From: Gonocerus acuteangulatus
Lineage: Eukaryota > Arthropoda > Insecta > Hemiptera > Coreidae
Reading direction: 5' to 3'
Assembly (NCBI GenBank): GCA_946811695.1
Contig: OX328125.1
Span: 95,920,760-95,984,759, forward strand
Length of the DNA stretch: 64,000 nt
How positions within the stretch are numbered: position 1 is the first letter of the stretch; each line of letters begins with the position of its first letter. Of the stretch, positions 10,826-23,389 are shown one piece after another. Position numbers and translations under genes: made by a program. The notes under the pieces were generated by a model. It did not search any database. It was not told the DNA's origin and saw only the letters and a list, made by a program, of their open reading frames with translations.

Positions 10826-12399
10826 TCATTCATCTCTCTGATTAAAAAAAAATAAATAAGACAGGATAAATAAATTAAGCAGCCATTTTAATTTGTTTAT
10901 TGTTGAAATAGTTGCTTAAAATGTAATGCACCACCTGACACTGCTATATCTCGAGAAAAGGATTCGACAAAAATAGATAAAAACCTACTCTTTCTCAAGT
11001 ATATACTAAAATAAATTATAGGGAACTGCTTCATCTTAGCGCCATTTTATATAATGTTTATGATTTGGAACGCTTAGAATAGAAAATCATAATTCGCCTT
11101 CAATATAAGGAAATCAACACTTTCAACATTTTAAGCACTTTTTGTCCACTAAACACGGATTTTTCAATTATTTTCGAAATTATAAGAAAGTATACGAACT
11201 TAATACTAAAAAAGTATAGAGCTAAAATTGCTCTACTATCTACTAAATAAACAACCAATATACATATATTTATACATTTTCGATGGGATGAATGTCAAAC
11301 GTGTTTAAAAGTTTTAAACTTGGAAAAGATTTTTTCGTACCTGAAAAGTCTGGTTCAATTAATCTTTTATTGAAAAGGGATAAAGGTATCACCCTAATAT
11401 TGTGCTTAGACGTCAAAATATTTAAAAAAAGTGTACACGGAAGCCTATTTTTTTACGGCTTATGCCGTGCTATTTATATATAGCCTTTTGCGATGGCAAC
11501 TGCACATTATTTTCCCTGCCGGTCACCCATCCAAGTACCACGCCACACTTTCCTGGAAGCCTATTAATGCGAAATTGTAAACACGACGATTTCTTTCAAA
11601 GGCATACAGAGTTGTTTTTTTGATTTTTGCTCCGAATTTCATGAAATTTGGATCTTTTCGAAGACAAATTTAAACACTTTAAAAGATCGTTTTTTTTTCT
11701 TAGCATCATGGGTTTTCAACATTATTCGCAAGTGTTTCTGAATTGTGAACGTCGTATAAATGGTTATGGGACCCCGGTTGTTGGTAAGAGACGAAACGCG
11801 CTGAAATATGTCTATAGCAATCATTAAATGATTTTTACATTTAATTATTTTGCAAAGGGTAATTCATGAGATTATAATTGCTGTTATATTAAAAAAAAGC
11901 TTCTTTTTTGCCATTCTAAAAGGCGGAAAGAAATTTTTGAATCACCTCTAATTTTGGGAATTACAACAGCAGTTGAACATGTCAATTTGAAAAATAAAAT
12001 CAAACGAACTTCAAGGAAAAAATATCGCATCCATATTAACAAAACGTCAAAGTTGTCAACTGAGAAATCACAACACAATTGAAAAGACAACACTTGAAGT
12101 GTGCCGTTCGCGAACGGTTTGTTCATTTTTAATCCCGAGCTAAAGATATCACTAGCAATTGATGATTAAGATTTTCCTTGATTGTACAGTGAGGTCACTG
12201 TTTATTTCAGTACTAAGAATAAAGTAGAGATCTCAGCTTTCCGGTCAGGGACGGCAAACAACTATCGATTTATTAATTGTATATTGTAATTCAGCTTGAT
12301 TAATAATCGTTTTAGTTGGGTTCTTCCCACCCTCCATAGGGATTTAATCTAAATATTTTCTAAATGTTTGAAATTCATGTATACTGAATTTTTTTTAAA

Positions 12400-12888
12400 T
12401 TTTGGTTTATTTGGAGTTAAAGAAGAATTCATTAAAACAAAATATTTCATTAACAGGCATGAAAAGTTTTAGGATCTTTGTATATTTCAGTAAATATCTC
12501 GAAAACGGTTGGAAAATCGTGCTAAGTTGAAGGTAACCATTCGAAAGCTTACTAAATCTTTAACAAAATTGGTCTGAAGCAATTTTCGATTAGACGATGT
12601 CAATCGCATAAAACTTCAAAAGTATTTATTTTGTTCTTTTGAGTGGGTTTTTGTAGTTGTTTAATTCACTTTTTAATTAGTTGATTTTTTGTTTTAAATT
12701 GCATTTATCAGTAAAATTAGTATTTTTGTAAAAGAACGCAAGAAAATGAGAAACGTATTGGTAATAGTGTTTTCCCAGAGGGAGCTTTGAGAAGGCGGGA
12801 ACTCATTTCCCTTTAGACAACTGTCAGTTCCCTGTTGTGGCGCTTTAAACTTCCTTCTCTTTGAGATTTTATTTTATATTTTTAACAA

Positions 12889-12890
<2 letters not shown>
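12400..12890 (-). mobile_element. Element G fragment cut by a (TA)n tract
   Basis: Shares 'tctcgaaaacggttgg', 'gaaagcttactaaat' and the segment 'cctgttgtggcgctttaaac' with 14.6-15.0 kb. Homology stops at the (TA)n run at 12891. Confidence 0.55.

Positions 12891-12944
<54 letters not shown>
12891..12944. repeat. (TA)n microsatellite
   Basis: TA run ending in CACACA; it terminates the element G fragment at its left. Confidence 0.95.
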
Positions 12945-12951
<7 letters not shown>

Positions 12952-14093
12952 TACTATTTTTAGCCAATGTATTCACAGACTTTCATGCTTCTAAGTTATG
13001 ACATCCATTGTGGAAGAATACACACTAAGCTAGGGTTCCTGAGAATCTTTAGAAGGCCAATTTGCTTAATCTACCGAGAAAACAATATCTAGTAACTCAT
13101 TTTGTTCTATTATCCAGGTAATCTGTAGATTATCTCAGAGGACAGGCATTTCGATAAGAACCAATTGCGGCTCCAATTAATCTTCATTAAGGAAGTACCT
13201 AACCTTAATACACCGGATTAGTTTCTCTGAAGAATTAGATTAAAGAGGCTTCCATTTTTTTCTTCAAAGGCATGTAGTTTTTGTATCTGAATGAGCTCAG
13301 CTTCTAGACGAGGGGCGGATGTATACTTAAAACTTGCTATGGATGTCCTTTGAGTTTCATATAAAAACGACTTTGAAGTTAGGGGTTTCAAACCTTATTC
13401 CCTCCAAACGAGTACAGTTAGAGGTTTGATAATTGGCGAAAACCTATTTCTAGGAACTAAAAATAAAATAATGACATCAGAGTCAAGAAAGACGCCAGAC
13501 AATGCAGATATCATATGGAAACACGGTGAGACCCTTTTTTGAGATTCAGATGGTAAATATGTGATGCAATTAAAATGATGGATAAAGTTTTAATTAAATA
13601 TAAAGTATTGTTTACATAGAAATAGATACTGAGTGAATAAATTCAATATGATAGGTAACCTACAGGTGAGAAGAGGGAGAATTGATTCTTATGGTAGTTT
13701 TTCTGTATCTGGAATGTGAGAAATCGGAGTTAGGTGGGGTGAGGAAGGGAGGGGGTGTAGACCCCCTGCTAAGAGTAGACAGTGAAATCCTAGGATGGAA
13801 GGTACGGAAAATTTTAGTAAAGGGGTTCGGATTCAAAAAGGGACGATTTTACTATAAATATGTTTAACATTTTTATAAAACGATATGTAAATAATTAGAG
13901 CCTTTTAGGTGAAGGATTGGTCGTGAATTGACTAAGAGAAAGCGTCAGAGTTTCGGAAAAATCTATATCTTTTTGTCATTTTGGCAAGCACCAAACGCCT
14001 AGGTTCGGGAGGAAGATGACGACAACTTTTCGTTGACCATGGATAAGTTATGACTTCCTGGATAATGGTCTTCGTCCATCCTCTAGGTATTTG
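12945..14093. other. No gene seen
   Basis: AT-rich without recognisable elements until the hammerhead-like motifs at 14.1 kb. The 61-codon frame at 13682 is simple G/V-rich sequence. Confidence 0.45.
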
Positions 14094-14315
14094 TTGAAGA
14101 AGAAGGCTGCCAAAGAACATGTCGAAACGTCCAATGCATAGATTTTTCAATTTTTCATATGTAAGCAAAAGGGCATTGAATAAAATTCGAAATTAACATA
14201 ATAATCAATTTATTAAAACGGATTGTAGCGGAAGGTTCGACTACGTCCTATTAGGCTGTATTTAGTTGTTAGGCTCACGAAGAGGCATCAGATGATGCGA
14301 AACATGTAGGGATGT
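14094..14315 (+). repeat. Two hammerhead-like motifs in a Penelope-like context
   Basis: At 14094-14133: UUGAAGA, AGAAGGCUGCC...CAUGUC, GAAACGUCC. At 14273-14315: CACGAAGA, GGCAUC-AGAU-GAUGC, GAAACAU-guaggg-AUGUU, which gives a 3-bp helix III and a GUU triplet. Both have damaged CUGANGA boxes. Confidence 0.35.
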
Positions 14316-14639
14316 TTTAATAAACTGACTAATATGTTAATTTCAAATTGTATTCAATGACCTTCTGCCTACAAATAAAAAAAAATGCTGATATTTGGGT
14401 CATTATTTATTTTAACATAGATTTTGCTGAAAATCGGACCTTTTCTCCAAGCCGAGTCCAAATCATTCCTTGAATCCTTATATTAATAAAATAATTGAAT
14501 ATGTTGAAGAGATTACTTCTTTGGCAATTTTAGCTATTAACGAGCTTATATTTCTTATCAGAAGTTCACACTGTTATCGAGTCTGTTCTGAGTCCGCCAC
14601 ACATTGTTTAGCTTAAGGCTAAGGTTATTTTGTGTGGGA

Positions 14640-15143
14640 TTATCTTATATTTTCCAAAATATCTCGAAAACGGACGGAAAATCTTGGTAAGTAGAAGGCA
14701 ACCTTTTGAAAGCTTACTAAATTCTCTACAAAAAAGGTTCTCATATAATTTTCGATGGGGTGATGTCAATCGGAGAAATAAGCTTCGAAATTATTAGTTT
14801 TCTTTTCAAAGGGTTTTGGTATTTATTTACCTAACGTTTAAATTCGTTGTTGCCTATTTTAATAGCATTTAACAGTGAAATGAGTATTTTACTAAAACGA
14901 AGTAAGAAAATGTGAAACAGTGTTTCCAAGAGGGAACGTTGAGAAGGTGAGGGAAGTCCCTTATGATACTGCCAGTTTCCTGTTGTGGCGCCTTAAACCT
15001 ATTTTCTCTTCGAGATTTTATTTCATATTTTTCTTGAAAGATCAAACCCCAACAATAATTACTACTATGACTTTACGAATAGCACTATGTATATGAACGG
15101 AATAGCGCTAAGATGACGCAGTTCCAGCAAGTCGAACTTTTTT
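14640..15143 (-). mobile_element. Element G fragment, 5' end
   Basis: Shows 'tctcgaaaacgg', 'gaaagcttactaaattctct' and 'gatgtcaatcggagaaataa' as at 60.2-60.35 kb, then ends with 'cgctaagatgacgcagttcc' and 'aagtcgaactttttt' (the inverse 5' end). The 14930-15040 part matches 12780-12890. Confidence 0.6.
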
Positions 15144-15440
15144 CATCTTCTTATATAATAAATATCATCGCGAATGAAAAAAAAAAAAAAATTGTTTTGA
15201 TTCAGAATATTATCTAGATGTTCGAGAACTAGGCCCCGGACCAGCTCTGATTGAATCAAATGCAACAAGTACTGATAGCAGCGACATCTTCCCAATTAGA
15301 TATATATATACATAAGGCCGCTCCAAACTAAACACCGCCTGCTCATGAGATAATCTACAGAGAGGATATTGATACTGCCCATAAAGATATAACTCCATTC
15401 CGGCAATCTTCTCTAGCACCACTGTAGCTCTACATGGAGT

Positions 15441-16624
15441 CAGGGCCGCCACATGGGGGGGGGGGGACTGCTGGATACAGTTGTCCCGGGCCCGGGTGCC
15501 GTGGGGCCCGGGTCAGGCCTCGCTAATTGGAAAAAAATGCATAGGTTATGAGTAGAGCCCGGAAGTTAGGCAAAATGCCTTTTTTATCTGAATGGATATA
15601 TTGAAGAATCAGATAGAAATAAATATGTTTTCGTGCATTTAGGAAGTGTAGAGACAATTTTTATTTTGCCTATTTTGGCTTCCGTTGCCTTTTTTGCTGT
15701 TTATGCAATTTTTTTCTGTGATTTAAACATTTTAAAAAGCACTGATCATCGAAGACAAAAAAGGTTGCACAAATTAAATTCTCGCGGCGGATCTGGAATT
15801 AAAGGGTTAAAAATAACAGAACCTTCCTTAGTAGAAGGAATGCTCAAGCATAATGAATAGGAGGAAAGAGAGAGGATGAGATAAGTAACTCTCCTTCCTC
15901 ACATCTTCCCCTTTTGCTGTGACAATAGTGTTAGTTACCTGGTATTCCATATTTCGAAATGATAAGATAATGCGGAAGACGTTTTTCCATGATGAAAAAC
16001 ATTTTTTTCTGAGAAGGTCTATGACATTTGATACTTTGAAAAAGCATCTTGTTGTTGCTTGTAAGAAGGGAAAGTAAGAGTAAGTACACTAATTCTATGA
16101 TAAATTGATAATAAAGAAATGAATGAGTATTTAAAATACATATTTTAATTAATAGTGAGTAAGATTCCTCTTTTCCTTAACTCCTAATAAATGCCTGTTT
16201 TAATTACAGTTCTGCCTATTTTCAGCATTTCAAGTGCCTTTTTGCCTGCCTATTTTAACTAAAAATAAATGCCTAACTTTCGGGCTCTAGTTATGAGCTT
16301 GTAAAAAGAATGGTGTTTAGAAATATAGACGTGCGTAGCCTATTTTTATTGGAATGGGATCCATATTTTTTTTTTAATGAAAATAAACGACAAAACAAGT
16401 GCAGTCCCAGAATCTTATATTTCATTAGGAATCGTAATAAAACTACAAGTAACGAAAGTGATCTTTGCTGCACCGATTGTCGGCATTTATTCTCATTTCG
16501 ATCAAAACTCAAGATGAAAATAATTTTAAAATGTATAGCAAAGTAATACAATTTTCAGTCTGGCTCTGAGAAGTGGGGGCCCATGATCTGGTCCCTGGCC
16601 CGGCTCTGAGATGTGGCGGCCCTG
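15441..16624. mobile_element. Outer hAT-type element (with another hAT nested inside)
   Basis: The element begins CAGGGCCGCCACAT and ends with the inverse ATGTGGCGGCCCTG. The 8 bases outside are catggagt (15433-15440) and catggtgt (16625-16632), a 7 of 8 match as expected for a hAT target duplication. Own sequence is about 440 bp, strongly G/C-biased near both ends (runs of G, CCCGGG, GGGCCC). No transposase was found, so it is non-autonomous. Confidence 0.82.
15553..16289. mobile_element. Inner hAT-type element nested in the outer one
   Basis: Ends are TAGAGCCCGGAAGTTAGGCA and the inverse of TAGAGCCCGAAAGTTAGGCA. A perfect 8-bp target duplication gttatgag lies at 15545-15552 and 16290-16297. 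The 737-bp interior contains a 75-codon open frame (15633-15860) with a hydrophobic start, which I do not recognise as transposase; it probably reflects low complexity. Repeated 'tgcctatttt' words near both ends suggest a subterminal motif. Confidence 0.88.
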
Positions 16625-16632
16625 CATGGTGT

Positions 16633-17439
16633 AGTCGGCGGGATGATTCCTGTGTTCACAAAATGTTATTGACATACTGAGAACGGGCTTCTCTTATCAG
16701 TTTATACCTTCTTCATGTCGGTTCTTCTTGTAGCGTCGACCTTAAGACTATTTGCTAGGTAAATGGTTCACTTTTTCTGGAGTTTCCTAATTCTCCTTTT
16801 GTATAGCCTCGATTTCCACAGGTATTCCATACAATTTTTAAGGAATCCCGATCTTCTGCCCGGAAAAGGTATCTATCTATGATTACACAGGCACAAAAAA
16901 GAAAAGAAAAAAAAAGTGGTGTTTTACAAAGACGCCATACATATATTGTTATGTATTTCGACACGCTGAACCCGAATCCGGAGTCCGTTTCAGCCCAGGT
17001 TTAAGAGCATTTCAAGGTGAAACCTCGTTTGGAGTCGTTAAAGAAGAAAGAACTAGAGCTTCCATAGTCTTGAGGGTCGCTGAATTCGAACCCCAGGTCT
17101 GTTTCAGCACATTAGCGCAAAATCAATTTAATTTTTAGGACAAATATTTTTTTTTGTTGCAAGAAATGAATCTGCAGTCAAAATTCTTTTCTTTTTTTTT
17201 TTTTTGCAAAATAGACATATTTTTGTTTGAAATGACCTTGATTTTGTGCCGAAGGGGTAAAACAGACCCCTGATTCGAATTCAGCGACCCTCAAAACCAC
17301 GGACGCTCTATTTATTTCTTCGTAAACGATTTCATACGAAATTTGACTTTCAAATACTCTTAAACCTGACGTAATGGGGAGAAATGGACTCTGTACGAAA
17401 TAGATAATAATATATGTATGGTGTCTTTCGAAAATACCA
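16633..17439. other. No gene seen
   Basis: Holds an inverted pair: 'cagcccaggtttaagagcat' with 'gaattcgaaccccaggtctg' near 16990-17110 against 'acccctgattcgaattcagc' and 'actcttaaacctgacg' near 17265-17370. This suggests a palindromic repeat of about 400 bp. Confidence 0.45.
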
Positions 17440-17660
17440 CTTTGTGTGTGTGTGTGTATACATATCTCTGTCTACCCGCGCTCTAGCGTCGAAAGAAATG
17501 GTCCGATTTTGATGGTATTTGGAAGAAAAATACTTCATCTAAAATAAAAGTATGTTAATCAGCAGGAGCCGGGCGCCAAAAAACGTTTTTTCAAAAGTGG
17601 TCCGATTTTGACAAAATTCGGTACAAAAATACTTTGTCTTCAATATTGAATTAGAGGTGC
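17440..17660 (+). repeat. Diverged repeat, G-interior type
   Basis: 'tctctgtctacccgcgctct', 'tggtccgattttgatggtat' and 'caaaattcggtacaaaaata' match 59740-59800. Confidence 0.45.
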
Positions 17661-17756
17661 TAGCATTAAACGGAAAATACCCCAAACTTGTCGTAAGAGT
17701 GTAATTTCCAAAAGAATTTCACTCGGTATTTAATCTAAATATTTCAGGTATTTCGT

Positions 17757-18125
17757 TTAAAAAAAAAAAAAAAAAAAAAAAAAATCAGTCTCGTCACAGG
17801 CCACGAGGCCCCTGAGGGGCAGATACTATAGAGGTATCTGATTCTTGACCATACGGCTCACTAGGGAGATAGTGTGGTCAATACTATGCTCCGGCCGCCT
17901 GATTTTCCCCTTGGCTGCTTCGACTGCTAGAGTCATTAGCACCCAAGGTACCCATTATTAATTTAATGAAAGGCTGAGTTGGCCTAGGGACGGCCACCAG
18001 GGAGGCCGAATTCAACCCATGAACGAAGACACTAGAAGAAAAAATCTTTAGTGCTTGCTCGGGATTTGAACTCAGGTCCTCCAACTTATTAGTCAAGTGC
18101 TCTACCACTGAGCTAACCTCGCCCC
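17757..18125 (-). mobile_element. tRNA-derived SINE, family A, with target duplication
   Basis: Flanked by a perfect 12-bp duplication caggtatttcgt (17745-17756 and 18126-18137). Minus-strand head with A box GGTTAGCTCAGTGGTAGAG, a loop CTAATAA that would hold an AAT anticodon (Ile-like, inference), and B box GAGTTCAAATCCCGAG. The 3' end is a run of about 25 T on the minus strand. Confidence 0.9.
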
Positions 18126-18137
18126 CAGGTATTTCGT

Positions 18138-20609
18138 CCTTATTATCATTTGAAAGTGCTTGCCCGAATAAAGATTTAGGAGGCTGGACATAAATAATCA
18201 AAGCTTACACAGAGATAAATAGCTTTATTAGTGGTAGACTAGGTTTCCATGACGTCATACTGTTCTGGTTATTATAAAAAAAAGTACGTAAGTGGGTTAA
18301 TGATCCGTATATCCTCCTTGGTCTGGTTGTGTATTAGGCTCTAAGACCTGATACCTCTTTGTTTCTAGATACTGGACGGCAATGTAGCTCCTACCTCTTT
18401 GGAGAAAAAACTTTCTTCTGATATTGCCTTTAAAGTATTTAATCCTAAAAAGGAGAGAGTTTACTTAGGACATTACAAATACTACCTGACAAGTGATTAG
18501 ATGAAGGTCTTCAATTTCCGGCCGGCTGACTCACTATTTTTTTTAAAAGGTTATATGCATAACTACAAAGGTTTTTTTAAAATAAAAAAGTCCGACTTAC
18601 AAAAATTTCTGTTTAAAACTTTTAAAAAAAACTAATCATTAATGGAGCATTAATTACACATTCAGCTACGGCTAAGGAAGCTATTATATTAAAAACAACA
18701 ACATAATGGTATCTAATTTTACGCAGCTTCACTTACTGAAAAATATTACAAAAAAAAAAAAATAAAAAAAAAAAAAAAATAAAAATAAATAAATAAAACA
18801 AGCGATAAAAACAGACACAAAGACCTATATAAGGCAACGAAACCAAAAAGTTGGAAGCTTAAGATTAACGAACTCGACCTCTAAAATGTGACAAAGAATT
18901 TTGTGCGATATATAAATTTATAAATACAAATTTGAACAACCGTTATTTTCGTAACCCTGAAACGGAAATTGTAATCTCATGACAATGCACAATGAAATCC
19001 CTAAGCGAAGCAAGATCTTAGGAAATTCTACCATTTAAGAATCGATTTCCAAACTTTTTTTGGAAGGTTGACTAAGCTTTCGGAAAGATGCTTTGTATTT
19101 ACTACGATTTCCCAATAGGTTTCGACGTATGTAAGAATTTATCTGATAATCCCAAGAAAAACCTAGTTTCTTCAACCTTTCGCAAGATCCAAAAACTTGA
19201 AAATGGTTTTATTAGATCCCTCGCCTCCAATTACTCAGTAAACGTTTACTTTGATGCCTAGCAAAGCAAAAATCTAAGCGCGAATTTTGTCCGAAAAAAA
19301 CGGTAGACGGATCCTGCTGGTGGACTAACCTGACCTTTAAAAGTGCACAACGAATTTTCGTACCAAGTTTCATTAAAATCATTAAAATATTTTAGACAGC
19401 TACCGAGCGAACATATGTACAATTTTGCATACTGTTATGATTGTTCTCGTTTATAATCATGTATGGCCTTAGAGCTTGGGAAAAGCTCCATAGCAGATTA
19501 CTACGCTAAAAATTCAGTAAGGAAAATGACTTGTAAAGTTTGACTAATAACAGAAAAAGACTTGACGAAAAATAGAACAACAATGGAACTACTCATGGAC
19601 GCAACTAACTGACAGTTGAAGAATGTCCATACAGTCTCCGAGAAATCAGACAAGGAGAAATATAAGGATGCCAGATTTGTTTTTGGTACATTGAAAAAAC
19701 CCTAAATTCAAATTTTGGGAATGTTACAAAAATAAATTACTTTAAATTTCGCTAAGATTCAACAATCCGGTCATCTTTCAAAGAATATTTATCCGATTAA
19801 ACTTGGACGGTCGATAAAGGCCCTAATGTGACACATTTCCTTCCAATCAGGATGTTCCTACGTGTTCTGGGATCGACGTTATATGCAAAAACGTTTACAT
19901 TTTATTTTTATTTTGAGAGCCATTTTTTGCAAATACCTTTTGAGATAATACAATAGTCATTTATATGGTTAGAAAAAGGAGTTGATATTATTTCGAAAGA
20001 TTTCAATGACGAAAAATCGGATTATCTCAAGGGGAGATATTGAATTTCAAAACATCACGTTACTTTTTCACTTAAAAATTTTTAGTCTCTTCCAGACTGG
20101 GGAAAATAATTAATTTTTGTTTTCAATATTTACCACATTATGGTTACTCGGGGTGCTGATTTTAAATCTGCTATTATTTTTGGCGTAAAAAAAAAGTATA
20201 ATATTGGTTTACATGTAAACGTGAGCATATTTTTGAATTTATTTGACGAAATATAAATAATTGTTTAACGATTATATTTTCCCTTTAATCTACTCTATAA
20301 AACAGATGAATTGGTGAAAGAATCATGTCGATATCATTTTCTAAACTCTATATAAAAAATAAAGCACTTTCAACCTATGTATTTTATTTTATTTCTCGGC
20401 TCCTAAGGCGCATTGGAAGGAACGCTCGGACACTTGTCGACTATTTTTCGATGCAGAATCACCAGAAAAAAAATGGACCAGATCGGTGACCCCATCGCTG
20501 TGTACTCCCCTTGTGAGCCGAATCCCGACAATTTCTTAATTTCTTATCCCCTCGACAGCACTATAACAATCTGTATTTCTTGACGTTAGAAACTTGAAAA
20601 GCAGCTTCT
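18138..20609. other. No gene seen outside the diverged 18.85-19.44 kb repeat
   Basis: AT-rich with an A/AAT run at 18750-18800. Frequent 'tttcattaaaatc'-type words suggest more decayed G-family sequence. Confidence 0.4.
18850..19440 (-). repeat. Diverged repeat, G-interior type
   Basis: Contains 'ttaacgaactcgacctctaa', 'ggtggactaacctgaccttt' and 'gtaccaagtttcattaaaat', words of the 58.86-58.97 kb segment. Confidence 0.4.
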
Positions 20610-20885
20610 GACCATTGTCTTGGTTGGTAGGAGTTGTGAGAGATACCTTTACTACAGAAGGTAAGGTACCCCTAGGGGGACTTTACCGGCTATTTAAACC
20701 TCTTTGTGTATTCCCCAAGGAGGCCATCGGCCCCTTAAGTCTCCAGGTAGATCCCCTTTGTCGGATAGTACCTGTTCCCCAGGTAGTACAAGGTAACTCC
20801 AGTCAGGTCGCTATTGTAAGGACGTGCCTAGTCTGCCTGTTATTACTCTGGAATCTACAGGTCTTTCCTAACTACACATCTCTCG
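20610..20885 (+). other. Unassigned GC-richer stretch
   Basis: A 133-codon plus-strand frame crosses it, but its front half is built from recurring words such as 'ccaggtag' and 'aaggtaac', and no domain is recognisable. More likely a repeat than a gene. Confidence 0.2.
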
Positions 20886-21214
20886 GGATATTGCTCTTCA
20901 AAATAGGGATAGCTATGTCTTCTAGAAATTCTAATAATAATAAAAGAAAAAAAATATTGTACATAATTATTTTTTGTAATACTTTCTGTAACTTTGTTAA
21001 TTTTATTTCCAAATGAATACCACTTAGACTAACTTTGATTCTGGCTTTGTGATCAGTTAATCGCCTCTGTCGCGGCATAAATAAATAAACTGAGCATAAA
21101 TAAATAATAAATGAAATCAAATAATTCAAAACAAATGCCTTTGTATAATCATAAACGAGCCCATTTCTGCCAAAGTCATAAGACTCCATATACATTTGCC
21201 AGTACTATAACCAT

Positions 21215-22200
21215 AAACAGTATGACTCACAGGAACTACGTCATCTTAGCGTGTTTTCCTTCTTATCCCTAGTGACATTAGGAAAGCTTAAAATATAAAA
21301 AGTTAGTATTTTGTTTTGATCATTCTAAAACATGTAAACACGTGTAAAAATGTGCAAAATATTCCTAGTGCCATTAGAAGAGGAATAGAAGCAGTTATTG
21401 GTAGGTTTTGAGCTTTCGTTAAAGAGTAAAATGGAATATCGAAGAAAAGCAAAATTTAATAATGAGTTAGAGATAGTTAGCGAATTGGTACCCAATTTAT
21501 TGTTATGGAGTTTAAAAGGTTTATTACTGTTTGATTATTCTCACTTGTAATTGCGAATATTGATTTTTTAAACGAAGAAGGCTGCCAAAATGCAGCCGAA
21601 ACATTTAATATACATTTGTGCTTGAAGATCGTTTTTGTTCTCTTAGCCGAATCCCAAACATCCATTGACTTAGCAAAATATTAGGCCTCAAAAGATGAAA
21701 ATGAAATTACTCCCTCTGTCTCACTTATTAAAAATGTTTCAGTAAAATAATCATTTTACTGTTAAATGCAAAAATAAAAATGAGGAAACACTCTAAAACA
21801 AATAAATTATAACTGAAGCAAACTAAGAAAAAAAAAACGTCATAATTTATTTTTCGAATGAGTTCACTCTATCAAATGTTGCGTGTGATCCGTTTTTGTA
21901 GGAAATTTAAAAACTTTTTGAATAGATTTTTACATTTACTAGGATTACCGGACCGATTTCGAGATATATACGAATATATCAGAAAATGTTAAGAAAAGTC
22001 TAGTTTTACCATTTTTCTCAAAAACGGTTGCATTAGATTCCCCACGTACAATTATTTATAAAACATTTACCTGGAAGCCTAGTAGAACAAAAATCTGCTG
22101 GACGGATACTGCAAGTTAACAAACTTTTTATTTATTTTTGTTTTTTGGACATATCTCGGATAGTGTCATAAAGTCGACATCATAAGCGGGTTTCCTCCCA
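21215..22200 (+). mobile_element. Element G-related copy containing an HP1 insert
   Basis: Starts with 'gactcacaggaactacgtca' and 'tcttagcgtgttttcctt', like the G 5' end, and later has 'tctcaaaaacggttgcatt' and 'cctggaagcctagtagaac'. The HP1 insert with its 8-bp duplication is at 21456-21671. Much diverged. Confidence 0.45.
21456..21671 (+). mobile_element. Short HP1 insert with degenerate core
   Basis: Direct repeats agcaaaat lie at 21448-21455 and 21672-21679. It holds 'gatagttagc' near the left end, a core at 21571-21605 (AACGAAGA, A, GGCTGC...GCAGCC, GAAAC), and the tail 'agccgaatcccaaacatcc'. The CUGA part of the core is lost. Confidence 0.62.
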
Positions 22201-22249
22201 GATATCCTAAGTGACAACTTAATTCAAAAAAAAAAAAAAAAATTAAAGA

Positions 22250-22650
22250 ATTGTGCTACCACTCGAAGTGTAATGCCGGCGTTAGTATCTGGAACGCCGT
22301 CCCTACTCAAGGACGCCGACCATCGCCAATACTCTACAAGGTTTTGGGGTATCAATCCATAATGGAACCATCGAAAATTATTCTTTCTAATAAGGGAATC
22401 GGTAATTCGGGAAAGTGTAAAGCCGCCAACCCAAAAACCCAAGGCTCCTGTTGTTTATATGGGAGGAAGGTAACATCTGTGGTGAGATGTGTTAATTGGC
22501 TGATGTCCAAGGCTGCAGACAATATGTTCAACTTTCTATTTACTTTCACGATTAATCATGTTTTGAAGGATATCTGTCATTGTAAGTATATCTTCTATGT
22601 TTGGATTATCCCATCAAAACATAGGGTCGTAGGTGACGTTCCAAATCCTT
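22250..22650. other. Unassigned stretch with overlapping open frames
   Basis: Open frames on both strands (133 codons plus, 72 and 65 minus) with ordinary base composition. None matches a family I know. It follows an A-run at 22225-22241 and could be a transposon fragment. Confidence 0.2.
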
Positions 22651-22729
22651 GAAGATCTCGAATATCAAGATGTACGAGGATCAAGATTGTACAAAAAGGC
22701 TAAAGGCTAATAACCTCAAAGATCACCTA

Positions 22730-22890
22730 ACGTTTTAGCGCGTTTCATCAATCCCTTCAAAGAGAAAAAACCCTCTCATAAAGGCATAACGCAACCTGGA
22801 AGTGCCGACAAGATAATTTCACGTTTCGTATAAAACGAAAACAACTAAAGTTCAAATTTTTGTGTCAACATATATATAGAGTGTAGATCC
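22730..22890 (-). mobile_element. Element G-related fragment, 3' end
   Basis: 'ttttagcgcgtttcatca', 'ctcataaaggcataacgcaa' and 'ggaagtgccgac' correspond to 59492-59620. The terminal hairpin is broken. Confidence 0.45.
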
Positions 22891-23389
22891 TAAGTTGAAG
22901 ACAAAGCTGTTGTAGGAAGTTGGTAAAAGCTTTATTCAGTCCTCAAATATATTTTTATATTCAAGCTGCAAAGGGTTATTTAAAATTTGTTACAGAAACG
23001 TTTCGGCTATAATCCATTTTAAATCTGTATAAATGTGCACTATCTCGTAAATATTACAGTACACAATTTGCACATTGTGTACAAATTGTGCAATTGTATA
23101 CAACATGTATACAATTGCACATTCAGTCCTCCATAACACAAGCAGACTCGAGGCATTATATTATATATATATTCAAAAAAGAGATTTCCTCCTAAATCAT
23201 ACTGAAAGCACATTAACCTAAACAAGTATAAGGCCCAGTAAAAAAACAAAAAAAAAAACAAGGTCTGAAGATTTTGTTGTAATAATAATAATGCACACTT
23301 ATAAAGATTGAAAATGGCCTATAGCAGAAACGATTCTGTAACCCTATGTAGCTTGAAAATAAAAATATATTTGAGGATATATATATATT

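Larger units (their letters stand above)
9156..12399. other. No supported gene
   Basis: AT-rich. Small inverted words around 9229-9291 (AAATACCTATA/TATAGGTATTT), the 10.3-kb repeat, the 10.6-kb open stretch, and 'actgcttcatcttagcgcc' at 11025, resembling an element G start. 'gagacgaaacgcgctgaaat' at 11789 is a weak Penelope-like word. Confidence 0.45.

Noticed and set aside
15633..15860. 75-codon ORF in the inner hAT as a membrane protein
   Set aside because: The hydrophobic start arises from T-rich subterminal repeats; no homologous family was recognised.
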